A DNA stretch of 32,382 nt from positions 1 to 32,382 of the forward strand of contig JBDRCM010000044.1 in the NCBI GenBank assembly GCA_043821725.1. Direction: 5' to 3'. Of this stretch, positions 16,892-25,072 are shown one piece after another (position 1 is the first letter of the stretch; the number at the start of each line of letters is the position of its first letter). The notes under the pieces were generated by a model. The model saw only the letters and a list, made by a program, of their open reading frames with translations, was not told the origin of the DNA and did not search any database. This DNA comes from CAYHSR01 sp043821725 (GTDB lineage Bacteria > Patescibacteriota > Patescibacteriia > Magasanikbacterales > GWA2-37-8). The position numbers and the translations under genes are program-made.

Positions 16892-18136
16892 TCAGTCTTT
16901 TTTTGCCAAGTAAGTTACATATATAAGATTTACATATCTTGTTATAACTCTTCCTAAAATAATTCCGAATAAACCGAATTGAACTGAAAAAAAAAGGATA
17001 ATAATGCTTATAAACGGTATAATAGTATTATATTTGTATAAAGACATTATTTTTTTTTCGGCTTGCAGAAGAGATAGAGGAAGTGTGCCTATAACAGTTA
17101 TAAGAGAAATAGCGAATATGCGGGAATAAAAAATCGATTCTCCATATTGTGGAAAAATTAAGTTATAAACCAGTGGAGCAAATATTATATATAAGATAAT
17201 TGTGCAGAAAACGACGAGTGTGAATAAAAACATTTTTCTTAATAACGTTTTTTTTATTTCTTTTTTGTCGGCAGAAGCATATTTAGGAAAAACCAAATTT
17301 TTTGCATTTCCCAAGAAAGATGAAACATATTCCGGTGGTGCGGTGGCAAAAGCGTATATGGCTAGATCGGCCGCGCCAATGTAATTGAATACCAATATTT
17401 TATCAATATGCTTTGCCAGTGTTCCAAAGATATCCATTATGCTTAGATGTTTTCCGTATTTTATATTCTCTTCATCAATTTCAGATTCCTTGTCTATTGT
17501 TTTTGTTGAGATAATGGTAATAATAAATCTCATTACGGAAAAAATAAGAAAGTAGGATATGAGAAAAACATATAGATTGTTGAATTTTAGAAGGGTCAAA
17601 ATAAGAACGATGGATGCTGTCATTTGTACTATGGAACAAAAAATAGCTGATTTTCTAAAATCTTTTCTTCCCACTAAGATTGCATCGTATAAATTTAAAG
17701 AATTAAAAAAAGGAATAAAAATTGAGACAATAACAAAACCAATCGAAAGGGTGATATTGCCTCTGCTATAATAATAAAAGGCAATTAACAATGAGGCAAT
17801 TCCTCCCAAAAAACCCCATTTTATGCATGTTTTTAAGGCTGGAAAAAATGTTTTTTCATAACCGCGAGCTGTTGATTCTATTATGGACGTGGAAATGCCG
17901 CTTAGCGATGCTATCATCAAAACGCTGGCTACAGATATAATATATCTAAAAATACCGTATATTTCCTTATCAAGAAGGTTTGCCATTCCTATGGTTAAAG
18001 CCAACGAAAAAATTGATACTACCCCTTGTTTAGCAGTAAGCCAGAAACCGCCTTTTAATAAATATTTTAGGTCGATCTTTAAAATTTTTTGAAGAATCAT
18101 TGTTTTTTTTACAAGTTTTTCTTTTATAGCCATCAT
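16892..18136 (-). CDS. Polysaccharide flippase, Wzx/PST family
   Basis: 414 aa with about 12 hydrophobic segments spread along the protein. The N-terminus (GGFWLTAKQGVVSIFSLALT, then ANLLDKEIYGIFRYI) is characteristic of Wzx/PST oligosaccharide translocases of the MOP superfamily. It would flip lipid-linked oligosaccharide across the cytoplasmic membrane. The start is ATG 18136; ATG 18133 follows directly and cannot be ruled out. It lies 13 nt downstream of the GT4 at 18150 on the same strand, so the two likely share a transcript. Its stop is adjacent to the stop of the plus-strand fusion gene. No Wzy polymerase is visible in the window. Confidence 0.86.
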   Translation of the reverse strand: MMAIKEKLVKKTMILQKILKIDLKYLLKGGFWLTAKQGVVSIFSLALTIGMANLLDKEIYGIFRYIISVASVLMIASLSGISTSIIESTARGYEKTFFPALKTCIKWGFLGGIASLLIAFYYYSRGNITLSIGFVIVSIFIPFFNSLNLYDAILVGRKDFRKSAIFCSIVQMTASIVLILTLLKFNNLYVFLISYFLIFSVMRFIITIISTKTIDKESEIDEENIKYGKHLSIMDIFGTLAKHIDKILVFNYIGAADLAIYAFATAPPEYVSSFLGNAKNLVFPKYASADKKEIKKTLLRKMFLFTLVVFCTIILYIIFAPLVYNLIFPQYGESIFYSRIFAISLITVIGTLPLSLLQAEKKIMSLYKYNTIIPFISIIILFFSVQFGLFGIILGRVITRYVNLIYVTYLAKKD

Positions 18137-18149
18137 ATTTTAATATCAT

Positions 18150-19280
18150 TTATGATGAGTAGATATCAATATACTTTTCCGTTGTCTTTTCAATTGTATA
18201 TTGCTGGGCTGCTATTTGAGTTTTTTTTGACAGTTCAGTTTGATAATTATTATTATTTAATATATTTTCCATTTTAATTAGGTAATCATGGTCATCATTT
18301 TCAGAATACAGCACGCCTGTACCTTGAAGAATTTCTACGTTTGCTTCAATGTCTGAAGCAATAATCGGTAATCCGGCGGCCATCGCTTCAATCAGCGTAA
18401 TCGACATTCCCTCGTATCTTGACGTGAGAGTAAATATATCAAATGCTTTTATATATAAACCGGCATTTTCTATCGGACCGGCAAGTATTATTTTATTATT
18501 TAAATTAAGTTCAGAAATCATTTTTTTTAATTTTGCATTTTCCGGCCCATCTCCCACTATAATACACAATAAATTTTCTTGACCATATATAATTTTCGCC
18601 ATGCATTTTATCAAGAATTCATAATTTTTTTGGTATGCCAATCTTCCTATTGAACCTATTATGGTTTTATTTTTCAGATTGATCCCTATTTTCAGCCGTA
18701 TGTATTCTCTCGCCTCTTTCTTATTTAAAAAAGATAAGTTTAAAATATCCAAACCGTTATAAACTACGCTATCTCTCTTATTAATTTTTAGTTTTTTTGC
18801 AACGTTTTGGTTTGTTTTGCTTACATAGATTTGGTAGTCCACGAATAATAAAATAAATTTAAATGCAAATAAATATAAAAATTTTTTAATTTTGTCATGC
18901 GTGTAATTTGGATCAAGCACTGACAAACCTCTGAAAGTAAATATTGTTTTTATGTTCTTTTTAATTAGTTTTGCTGATATGGCGCCAAGTACAGCGTTTG
19001 TACTGTTAAAATGAATAACGTCATAATTATTTTTTAGAAGGAGACGTCTAAATTCAATGATATAACGAATGTTTGATATTAGGTTGTACGACCTGCCAAG
19101 ATATGGCAATTTAATGCAATCAATGTGTTCTGAAGCAAGCTCTTTCATTAAAAAATCACCGGTTCCAAATGCAACAGTTATTGTAAAACCTCTTATTTTT
19201 AGTTGTTTGGCAAGATTAATCACTGACATTTGAGCGCCACCGATTTCGCCTTTAGTTATTACAATTAATACATTTTTCAT
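18150..19280 (-). CDS. Glycosyltransferase family 4
   Basis: 376 aa from ATG 19280, giving the usual GT4 start MKNVLIVITKGEIGGAQ; an ATG four codons upstream (19292) is also possible. The acceptor loop GEIGGAQMSV, HFNSTNAV, and TFRGLSVLDPNY lie in the N-terminal domain. The C-terminal donor domain has GSIGRLAYQKNYEFL and the E-x7-E motif EGMSITLIE near residue 300, followed by AMAAGLPIIAS. It is a complete retaining GT4. With the downstream flippase it forms a two-gene minus-strand block between two plus-strand clusters. The region before its start contains a candidate promoter and an inverted repeat. Confidence 0.88.
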   Translation of the reverse strand: MKNVLIVITKGEIGGAQMSVINLAKQLKIRGFTITVAFGTGDFLMKELASEHIDCIKLPYLGRSYNLISNIRYIIEFRRLLLKNNYDVIHFNSTNAVLGAISAKLIKKNIKTIFTFRGLSVLDPNYTHDKIKKFLYLFAFKFILLFVDYQIYVSKTNQNVAKKLKINKRDSVVYNGLDILNLSFLNKKEAREYIRLKIGINLKNKTIIGSIGRLAYQKNYEFLIKCMAKIIYGQENLLCIIVGDGPENAKLKKMISELNLNNKIILAGPIENAGLYIKAFDIFTLTSRYEGMSITLIEAMAAGLPIIASDIEANVEILQGTGVLYSENDDHDYLIKMENILNNNNYQTELSKKTQIAAQQYTIEKTTEKYIDIYSS

Positions 19281-19308
19281 GCTATATTGCATTTCATTAG
19301 CTTTTAGT

Positions 19309-19334
19309 TTAACATAGTTACAGTGTTATGTTAA
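19309..19334. promoter_or_regulatory. 8-bp inverted repeat in the divergent intergenic region (candidate operator)
   Basis: ttaacata (19309-19316) and tatgttaa (19327-19334) are perfect reverse complements separated by 10 nt. The repeat lies between the minus-strand GT4 and the plus-strand UDP-glucose dehydrogenase. On the minus strand TTAACA, 17 nt, TAAACT overlaps it and could be a weak promoter for the GT4 and flippase block. A regulator site is possible; a chance palindrome in AT-rich DNA is the alternative. Confidence 0.4.
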
Positions 19335-19350
19335 TAGATAGTGTTAAGTG

Positions 19351-19378
19351 TTGATTTTTTTGCAGAATATGCTAAAAT
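19351..19378 (+). promoter_or_regulatory. Candidate sigma70-type promoter for the UDP-sugar dehydrogenase operon
   Basis: TTGATT at 19351-19356 and TAAAAT at 19373-19378 are separated by 16 nt, with a TG one base before the -10 hexamer region (atatgcTAAAAT). The ATG of the UDP-glucose dehydrogenase is 30 nt downstream of the -10. The same TAAAAT context (gctaaaatac) is found in the promoter at 23526-23554, supporting both. Confidence 0.55.
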
Positions 19379-19407
19379 ACCATAAATTTTTATACTAATT
19401 TTGTTTT

Positions 19408-20793
19408 ATGAACGTATTATACATAGGATCCGGTTTTGTCGGCGCTTGTTCAGCGGCTGTTGCCGCAGGTAGCGGCCATAAAGTGCTTGTTTATGATGTT
19501 GATGAAAATAAGATAAAAATGCTCAGTTCGGGTGACAGAGATACCATTGAGAGCTGTCTTTTTGAAAAAGGTTTGGGTGATCTGCTTACTCGCCACATGG
19601 ATCGCATTAAATTTACCACTGATTACAATGAAGTGGATATTTTTTTGGATAGTTGCGATGCAATTTTTATGTGCCTGCCAACTCCTGAAATAGATGAGAC
19701 AGGAGAGAGTGACCTCAGCTATTACAAGCATGCCGCTGAAAAGCTGGCACAAAGCATGACAAAGCGGAATGCCGGGTCGCAAGAAAAATACATTACCATA
19801 ATAAACAAAAGCACTGTTCCGATTAACATGATGGACAATACAAAAGAAATAATGGAAAGTGCTGGCGTTAAAAATTACGGCGTTGTTTCAAATCCGGAAT
19901 TTTTGGTTGAGGGAAAAGCTGTTGAAGGATCATTGAATCCAGACAGAGTTGTTGTTGGAGCTGACAGCCAGCAGGATTTTGATTTAATGAGGCGTTTGTA
20001 TCAGCGATTTTATGATTCTCCAAATGTCCAGTATTTGGAAGTGAACCCGCGTGAAGCGGCCGCAGGAAAGCTTTTGGCCAATTTTTACTTGTTCCACAAA
20101 CTTATGGCATGCTTTGATGTTATTGGGCGCGCTTGTGAGTCATTTGACGGCTTACGGTTTGAAAAAATCAGAAAGATCCTTACCAGCGATAAAAGAATCG
20201 GTAGCTGGGGATTTTACGATAGTTTGTACGCGGGCGGAAGCTGTTTGATTAAGGACGCGAGATCATTGTCTCATCAACTACAACTGGCAGGTAGTAGCGC
20301 GGATTTGGTCAATGAAGTATATTTGGCCAACAAAAGGCAATTGGAGCTTTTTTTGGCAAGAGCGCACAAGGAAGCGCAATTTGACTGGGCCAACAAAACA
20401 ATCTCAGTCATTGGCACGGCTTTTAAAAGAGACACGAACGATATTAGGAATTCTGCCGGCCTGGACGTAGTTAATTTTTTAATTGAAAAAGGCGTTAAAA
20501 AAATAAATATTAATGATCCAGCGGCCAGCGATAATTTTAAGAAAGTATTTCCTCCAAGCGATAAAATTGAATATTATTTTCATGAATTTGACGCCGCCAA
20601 GTCAGCTGATGCAATAATAATCGTTACTGACTGGCCACAGTTCAGGGGCTTGGCTGATTCAATAATTACAGAATTGAATCAAAAGCCGTTGATTATGGAC
20701 GGCAGAAGAATGTTGCAACATCGTTATGAAGATTTGCAATCAGCCGGTTTTAGTATTATCGCAGTTGGCTCTCCATATATAAAAGCGAAATAA
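19408..20793 (+). CDS. ugd: UDP-glucose/GDP-mannose dehydrogenase family, probable UDP-glucose 6-dehydrogenase
   Basis: 461 aa. The N-terminal Rossmann motif is YIGSGFVGACSA; the central region has FMCLPTPEI, NKSTVPI and SNPEFLVEGKAVEGSLNPDR. The catalytic cysteine is Cys279 in AGGSCLIKDARSL, preceded by the conserved Lys region AAAGKLLANFYL. These are diagnostic for the NAD-dependent four-electron oxidation of a nucleotide-sugar C6 alcohol to a carboxylate. The PTPE and EGKAVEG variants match UDP-glucose dehydrogenases, which would give UDP-glucuronate. It is first in a three-gene operon, 5 nt before a second dehydrogenase of a different subgroup. Substrate assignment is likely but not proven. 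Confidence 0.85.
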   Translation: MNVLYIGSGFVGACSAAVAAGSGHKVLVYDVDENKIKMLSSGDRDTIESCLFEKGLGDLLTRHMDRIKFTTDYNEVDIFLDSCDAIFMCLPTPEIDETGESDLSYYKHAAEKLAQSMTKRNAGSQEKYITIINKSTVPINMMDNTKEIMESAGVKNYGVVSNPEFLVEGKAVEGSLNPDRVVVGADSQQDFDLMRRLYQRFYDSPNVQYLEVNPREAAAGKLLANFYLFHKLMACFDVIGRACESFDGLRFEKIRKILTSDKRIGSWGFYDSLYAGGSCLIKDARSLSHQLQLAGSSADLVNEVYLANKRQLELFLARAHKEAQFDWANKTISVIGTAFKRDTNDIRNSAGLDVVNFLIEKGVKKININDPAASDNFKKVFPPSDKIEYYFHEFDAAKSADAIIIVTDWPQFRGLADSIITELNQKPLIMDGRRMLQHRYEDLQSAGFSIIAVGSPYIKAK

Positions 20794-20798
20794 TTTTT

Positions 20799-22103
20799 AT
20801 GGTGACAGAACAAGATTTAGAATCAAAAAAAGAAAAAATTTGCATAGTCGGTCTTGGTTATGTTGGCTTGCCATTAGCCGTTCAACTGTCAAAATATTTT
20901 ATTGTTATTGGCTTTGATATCAATGAAAATAGAATTGAAGGCCTGAAAAAAGGTTTTGACAACACGCGGGAAGTTTCTGAAGGAGAACTGCACGATGCCA
21001 ATATTGAATATACGTCCGATAAAGGTAAGATTAAACAAGCCAAGTTCATAATAGTTGCGGTTCCAACGCCTGTTGATAAGAACAACATACCGGATTTGAG
21101 TATTCTAAAGAATGCCACCCATGTTGTGGGGTCAAATTTAGAGAAAGGTTCAATTGTAATTTATGAGTCAACTGTTTATCCTGGCGTGACAGAAGATATT
21201 TGTCTGCCGATTTTAGAGGAAAGCTCATCACTGAAGTCAGGAGAAGATTTTAAGATAGGTTATTCGCCTGAAAGAGTAAATCCCGGTGATAAAGAGCATA
21301 CCATTGATAGAATAATAAAGGTTGTTTCTGCCATGGATGATGAATCATTGGGAACAACAGCTTTTGTTTACGGAAAGATGACACAAGTCTATAAGGCGTC
21401 ATCAATAAAGGTTGCTGAAGCCGCTAAAGTTATTGAAAATACTCAGCGGGATTTGAATATTGCTTTGATGAATGAGCTGGCTGTTTTATTTAATAAAATG
21501 GAGATTAATATTTATGATGTGCTTGAGGCCGCAGGCACAAAGTGGAATTTTTTGCCGTTTAAGCCGGGTTTGGTCGGAGGGCATTGCATTGGAGTAGATC
21601 CATATTATTTAACATATAAAGCCACTGAAGTCGGTCATACTCCAAAGCTAATTTTAGCCGGACGCGGAATTAATGACAGCATGCATCGTTTCGTCGCACA
21701 TCAGATTGTAAAAGAAATGATTCGCTTGGGAAAGGATATTAAAAAGTCAAAATTTGTAATTTTTGGCATAACTTTTAAAGAAAATGTTTCTGACATAAGG
21801 AATTCAAAAGTGGCTGAATTGTATTTTGAGCTTGCGGATTTCGGCATTAAACCGGTTGTCTATGATCCATTGGCAAATCCGCAGGAAGTAAAAGAAGAAT
21901 ATAACATAGAGCTGTGTAAAAAAGAGGATTTGCCTCTTGCCGACACATTGATAGTGGCCGTGCCTCATAATGAATTTGCGCGAATGAGAGCTGATGACAT
22001 TCGTCTGTTAATGAATGAGGAAAATCTGCTACTGGCAGATATTAAAAATATTTACAATAAAGAAGAAATAAAAAATAAAGGCATTAAATATTGGACATTA
22101 TAA
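20799..22103 (+). CDS. UDP-N-acetylhexosamine 6-dehydrogenase (WbpA/WbpO/TviB/WecC-type)
   Basis: 434 aa. VGLGYVGLPLAV at the N-terminus, AVPTPVD, YESTVYPGVTED, GYSPERVNPGDKEH and KVIENTQRDLNIALMNEL place it in the UDP-HexNAc branch of the nucleotide-sugar dehydrogenases, distinct from its neighbour Ugd. Catalytic Cys263 is in LVGGHCIGVDPYYL. The family oxidises UDP-GlcNAc, UDP-GalNAc or UDP-ManNAc to the uronic acid. A 4-epimerase gene 2 nt downstream suggests UDP-GalNAcA (TviB/TviC or WbpO/WbpP pairing); the wecB gene upstream equally permits UDP-ManNAcA. The sequence alone does not decide between these. Confidence 0.88.
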   Translation: MVTEQDLESKKEKICIVGLGYVGLPLAVQLSKYFIVIGFDINENRIEGLKKGFDNTREVSEGELHDANIEYTSDKGKIKQAKFIIVAVPTPVDKNNIPDLSILKNATHVVGSNLEKGSIVIYESTVYPGVTEDICLPILEESSSLKSGEDFKIGYSPERVNPGDKEHTIDRIIKVVSAMDDESLGTTAFVYGKMTQVYKASSIKVAEAAKVIENTQRDLNIALMNELAVLFNKMEINIYDVLEAAGTKWNFLPFKPGLVGGHCIGVDPYYLTYKATEVGHTPKLILAGRGINDSMHRFVAHQIVKEMIRLGKDIKKSKFVIFGITFKENVSDIRNSKVAELYFELADFGIKPVVYDPLANPQEVKEEYNIELCKKEDLPLADTLIVAVPHNEFARMRADDIRLLMNEENLLLADIKNIYNKEEIKNKGIKYWTL

Positions 22104-22105
22104 TT

Positions 22106-23023
22106 ATGAGCACATATCTTGTAACCGGTGGAGCCGGATTTATTGGAACAAATATTGTTAAAAATTTGCTCTCCAACGGACACAATGTAAGAGTCATTGA
22201 TAATTACAGCGGAGGACGGTATGCTGATCGTTTGCAGGAAAAAACTGAATATATTGAAGCTGATATAAAGGACACAGAAGCTTTAAAAAAGGCAATGCAG
22301 GGAATAGATGGCGTATTTCATACTGCCGCAGTCCCAAGAATGCCTTACTCAGTTGAACATCCTCAAGAGACAAATGAAAATAACATAACAGGAACTTTGA
22401 ATGTGCTGGTGGCGGCTCGTGATGCAGGCGTTAAAAGGATTGTTTACAGTGCTTCTTCATCTGCATATGGCAATCAGACGATTTTTCCGTTTCAAGAAGA
22501 TATGAAGCCATGTCCAATGAGCCCTTATGGATTGCAAAAATATGTTGGTGAAGAATATTGTCGGCTTTTTTTTGAACTGTATGGATTGGAGACAGTATCT
22601 CTGCGTTATTTTAATGTGTATGGCCCTTATATGGATCCCAATGGAGCTTACGCGCTTGTGATAGGTAAATTTTTACAGCAAAAAAAGAATAATAAGCCAA
22701 TGACAGTGTGCGGAGATGGTGAATATTATCGCGACTACACTCATGTTAATGATGTGGTAGCGGCAAATATATTGGCAATGAACAGTGAAAAAGCTGGAAA
22801 AGGCGAAGTCATCAATATTGGAAATGGAAAGCCATATTCCGTAAATCAACTTGTTGAAATTATGGGAGGTCAATCAGTAAAAATTGATCCAAGACCTGGG
22901 GATCCAAGGCACACTGAAGCTGACATAACTCGCGCTCAAGATTTATTGGATTGGGCGCCTGAAATATCGCTTATAGAAGGCATACAACTATTAAAAAATG
23001 AATGGGGGCTTAATCATTCATAA
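22106..23023 (+). CDS. NAD-dependent UDP-sugar 4-epimerase, WbpP/TviC-like
   Basis: 305 aa from ATG 22106, 2 nt after the previous stop; an upstream TTG at 22091 is less likely. It is an extended short-chain dehydrogenase: cofactor motif TGGAGFIGTNIV, SASSSAYG with the catalytic serine, and Tyr141-x3-Lys145 (YGLQK). RYFNVYGPYMDPNGAYA and the following DYTHVNDV are typical of GalE/WbpP-type epimerases. The pairing with a UDP-HexNAc dehydrogenase points to interconversion of UDP-GlcNAc(A) and UDP-GalNAc(A). It is a little shorter than typical WbpP (about 340 aa). The operon ends at a strong hairpin terminator 48 nt downstream. Confidence 0.85.
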   Translation: MSTYLVTGGAGFIGTNIVKNLLSNGHNVRVIDNYSGGRYADRLQEKTEYIEADIKDTEALKKAMQGIDGVFHTAAVPRMPYSVEHPQETNENNITGTLNVLVAARDAGVKRIVYSASSSAYGNQTIFPFQEDMKPCPMSPYGLQKYVGEEYCRLFFELYGLETVSLRYFNVYGPYMDPNGAYALVIGKFLQQKKNNKPMTVCGDGEYYRDYTHVNDVVAANILAMNSEKAGKGEVINIGNGKPYSVNQLVEIMGGQSVKIDPRPGDPRHTEADITRAQDLLDWAPEISLIEGIQLLKNEWGLNHS

Positions 23024-23070
23024 TGTAGCGCGAAAGATGGAGAAGACACACATTAATATTTAAAAAATTA

Positions 23071-23103
23071 AAAAATCATCCAAATTAAGTAAGGATGATT
23101 TTT
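23071..23103. terminator. Bidirectional intrinsic terminator
   Basis: An 11-bp stem (23071-23081 with 23093-23103, core atcatcc/ggatgat) and an 11-nt loop. It is followed by a T-rich run on the plus strand (gattttttgtttt) and by A-rich sequence on the other side, giving a U-tract on the minus strand. It lies between the convergent epimerase (stop 23023) and rpmA (stop 23178) and would serve both. Confidence 0.82.
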
Positions 23104-23177
23104 TGTTTTGTCACAAGAATTTTTTTTAAACCGTTCATCGTACTGAATAGGCGATTATGTACTGAATTTGAACGCGA

Positions 23178-23456
23178 TTATTTTGCCACCACATTCACAT
23201 ATTTTGTTTTTTTCAAGATGCCATCAAATCTTCTGCGTTTTTTTTGCGTAAATTTCACTATTCCGTTTATCAGTGAGAATAGCGTGTCATCTTTTCCTTT
23301 TTTAACGTTTTCACCGGGATGAATTTTAGTGCCTCTTTGGCGAATTATAATCATGCCTGATTTGGCGGTTTGTCCATCATGTAATTTTACGCCTAAACGT
23401 TTTGACATTGAATCGCGCCCTAATCTTGTGGAGCCACCTGCTTTCTTATGTGCCAT
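23178..23456 (-). CDS. rpmA: 50S ribosomal protein L27
   Basis: 92 aa. The N-terminus MAHKKAGGSTRLGRDS is the signature of L27, whose N-terminal tail reaches the peptidyl-transferase centre. SKRLGVKLHDGQ and IIIRQRGTKIHPGENV follow as expected. There is no Firmicute-type N-terminal extension that would need protease cleavage. Monocistronic here: rplU (L21), its usual partner, is not adjacent. A consensus promoter lies 48 nt upstream and a terminator 75 nt downstream. It is a housekeeping gene embedded in a polysaccharide locus. Confidence 0.97.
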   Translation of the reverse strand: MAHKKAGGSTRLGRDSMSKRLGVKLHDGQTAKSGMIIIRQRGTKIHPGENVKKGKDDTLFSLINGIVKFTQKKRRRFDGILKKTKYVNVVAK

Positions 23457-23503
23457 ACTTTTAAATGATATTTATTTATGCTTTTACAGCTAAATACGCT
23501 GAC

Positions 23504-23532
23504 ATTATACAATATTTATATTTGCTTGTCAA
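23504..23532 (-). promoter_or_regulatory. Consensus sigma70 promoter of rpmA
   Basis: Read on the minus strand: TTGACA (23532-23527), a 17-nt spacer and TATAAT (23509-23504), a perfect match at both hexamers and spacing. Predicted transcription start is near 23497, leaving a leader of about 40 nt without a Shine-Dalgarno. It shares its -35 sequence with the divergent promoter at 23526-23554. Confidence 0.88.
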
Positions 23533-23554
23533 CAGTGCTGTTTTTTGCTAAAAT
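23526..23554 (+). promoter_or_regulatory. Promoter of the membrane-protein/ftsW/rhamnose operon, overlapping the rpmA promoter
   Basis: TTGTCA (23526-23531), a 17-nt spacer and TAAAAT (23549-23554). The gene start at 23581 is 27 nt after the -10. The -35 hexamer overlaps that of the rpmA promoter by five bases on opposite strands (23527-23531), so two RNA polymerases could hardly bind together. Confidence 0.75.
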
Positions 23555-23580
23555 ACACGACAATATTACTGTTTTTTGTT

Positions 23581-23934
23581 ATGTTTTATTATATTAGATT
23601 ATATTTGCGCGATTTGTGGATTTTAATTCCATTGATTTTAGTTGCTGTTTGCCAATTATTGGCTTGGTATTTTGTTGGTTCAAATATCAAGCCAAGCATG
23701 GAACAGGTTTTTTTGCACTATAATATAGTTTTCGGAGTTGATCTTGTTGGAGTATGGTGGCGCATCTATCTTTTGCCATTCGGTGGGTTATTTGTTATTT
23801 TATTGAATTACGCGATTTCATATTATATTTATAAGTCAGAGAAGTTTTTAGCCCGTTTATTGGCCTTTTGGGCGCTTTTTTTTAATGTGTTTTTGACAAT
23901 AGCCGTGTATTTGATCGTACGGCTAAACATTTAA
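23581..23934 (+). CDS. Small integral membrane protein of unknown function
   Basis: 117 aa from ATG 23581, located 27 nt after a good -10 hexamer; an in-frame TTG at 23545 would sit inside the promoter and is rejected. Three hydrophobic stretches are visible: about 13-31 (ILIPLILVAVCQLLAW), 60-80 (LLPFGGLFVILLNYAISYYI) and 90-113. No catalytic motif or signal peptidase site was recognised. It is the first gene of the operon and ends 12 nt before ftsW. A role connected to the envelope is guessed only from position. The protein family was not recognised. Confidence 0.8.
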   Translation: MFYYIRLYLRDLWILIPLILVAVCQLLAWYFVGSNIKPSMEQVFLHYNIVFGVDLVGVWWRIYLLPFGGLFVILLNYAISYYIYKSEKFLARLLAFWALFFNVFLTIAVYLIVRLNI

Positions 23935-23946
23935 TTTTTGCATTCA

Positions 23947-25062
23947 ATGTCTCTTAAGTCAAGAAACAACAACGGCGTTGACAAGCTTTTTTTGGCTTTG
24001 TCAGGCGCGCTACTGTGTTTCGGATTGATTATGCTTACTTCAGCCAGCGCTTCTATTGGGTATGCTCAATTCGGAGATACATATTATTTTATAAAAAATC
24101 AGCTTTTGCATGGTGTTTTATTCGGCCTTGTTCTTTTTCTATTGTTTCTGCACATAAAGCATAAATTTTGGCGTAAATTGGCATGGTTGGTTTACGCCCT
24201 GTCTATAATTTTGTTGATTCTGGTTTTTGTGCCATCAGTGGGCTTGGTAATAAATGGCGCGCACAGTTGGATAAATGTTTTTGGATTATTCAGCTTCCAG
24301 CCATCAGAATTTGCTAAGCTCGCTCTTGTAATTGTTTTAGCAAGAATGCTTAGCGCCAAAGATTTTAATGTCAATAATATAAAACAAGGCGTATTGCCGA
24401 TTATATTTGTGGTGGCGCCACTCATTGGTTTGATTACAGCACAGCCGGATATAGGAACTCTTTCAATTATATGCGTGATAATTTTCGGAATGTTGTTTGT
24501 AGGCAAAATGCGTCTTGCTCACCTGTCAATTCTTACCATATTGGGAGTTGTCGGCATAGGGGCTTTAATGCTCGCCGCTCCATACCGCGTTCAAAGATTA
24601 ACAACCTTTTTACATCCTGAACTTGATCCGCAAGGAATTGGATATCAAATCAACCAATCATTTTTAGCCATTGGATCGGGCGGTTTGTTCGGCCTTGGAC
24701 TTGGAAATTCAAGGCAGAAATTTCAATATCTTCCGGAAGTTCATGCTGACTCCATTTTTGCCATAATTGCTGAAGAAACCGGCTTTGTTGTTTCAATAAC
24801 TTTTGTATTTGCACTGCTGTTTTTTTGTTTAAGAGGTCTGAAAATAGCAAAAAAAGCGCCAGATGACTTCAGTCGTTTACTTGTCACAGGTATTATGATA
24901 TGGTTGATAGGGCAATCTTTTTTAAATATTGGCTCAATGGTGGGTCTTTTTCCTCTTACCGGAGTACCTTTGCCTTTTGTAAGCCATGGGGGCTCTGCCT
25001 TAATGGTTATTTTGGCTTCTATTGGTATTGTAATGTGTGTAAGTAGGGAAGCAAGAATATAA
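23947..25062 (+). CDS. ftsW: FtsW/RodA (SEDS) family peptidoglycan polymerase, FtsW-like
   Basis: 371 aa with about 9-10 membrane segments. Family motifs are clear: LMLTSASAS near the N-terminus, WINVFGLFSFQPSEFAKLAL, QPDIGTLSI, GGLFGLGLGNSRQKFQYLPE, HADSIFAIIAEE and PLPFVSHGGSAL. The LGNSRQKFQYLPE and HADSIFAIIAEE segments favour FtsW over RodA. It polymerises lipid II at the division site with a class B PBP partner. The start is ATG 23947; an upstream TTG (23938) is less likely. No PBP2/FtsI gene is near. It lies between a small membrane protein and rmlB (10-nt gap), so division and glycan genes appear to be co-transcribed. Confidence 0.9.
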   Translation: MSLKSRNNNGVDKLFLALSGALLCFGLIMLTSASASIGYAQFGDTYYFIKNQLLHGVLFGLVLFLLFLHIKHKFWRKLAWLVYALSIILLILVFVPSVGLVINGAHSWINVFGLFSFQPSEFAKLALVIVLARMLSAKDFNVNNIKQGVLPIIFVVAPLIGLITAQPDIGTLSIICVIIFGMLFVGKMRLAHLSILTILGVVGIGALMLAAPYRVQRLTTFLHPELDPQGIGYQINQSFLAIGSGGLFGLGLGNSRQKFQYLPEVHADSIFAIIAEETGFVVSITFVFALLFFCLRGLKIAKKAPDDFSRLLVTGIMIWLIGQSFLNIGSMVGLFPLTGVPLPFVSHGGSALMVILASIGIVMCVSREARI

Positions 25063-25072
25063 CTCATAGTTT

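Noticed and set aside
23025..23060. Similarity between sequence after the epimerase (gtagcg...aaagatg) and after the last GT2 (29891-29910)
   Set aside because: The match is short and gapped, and could be chance; no further copies were seen.
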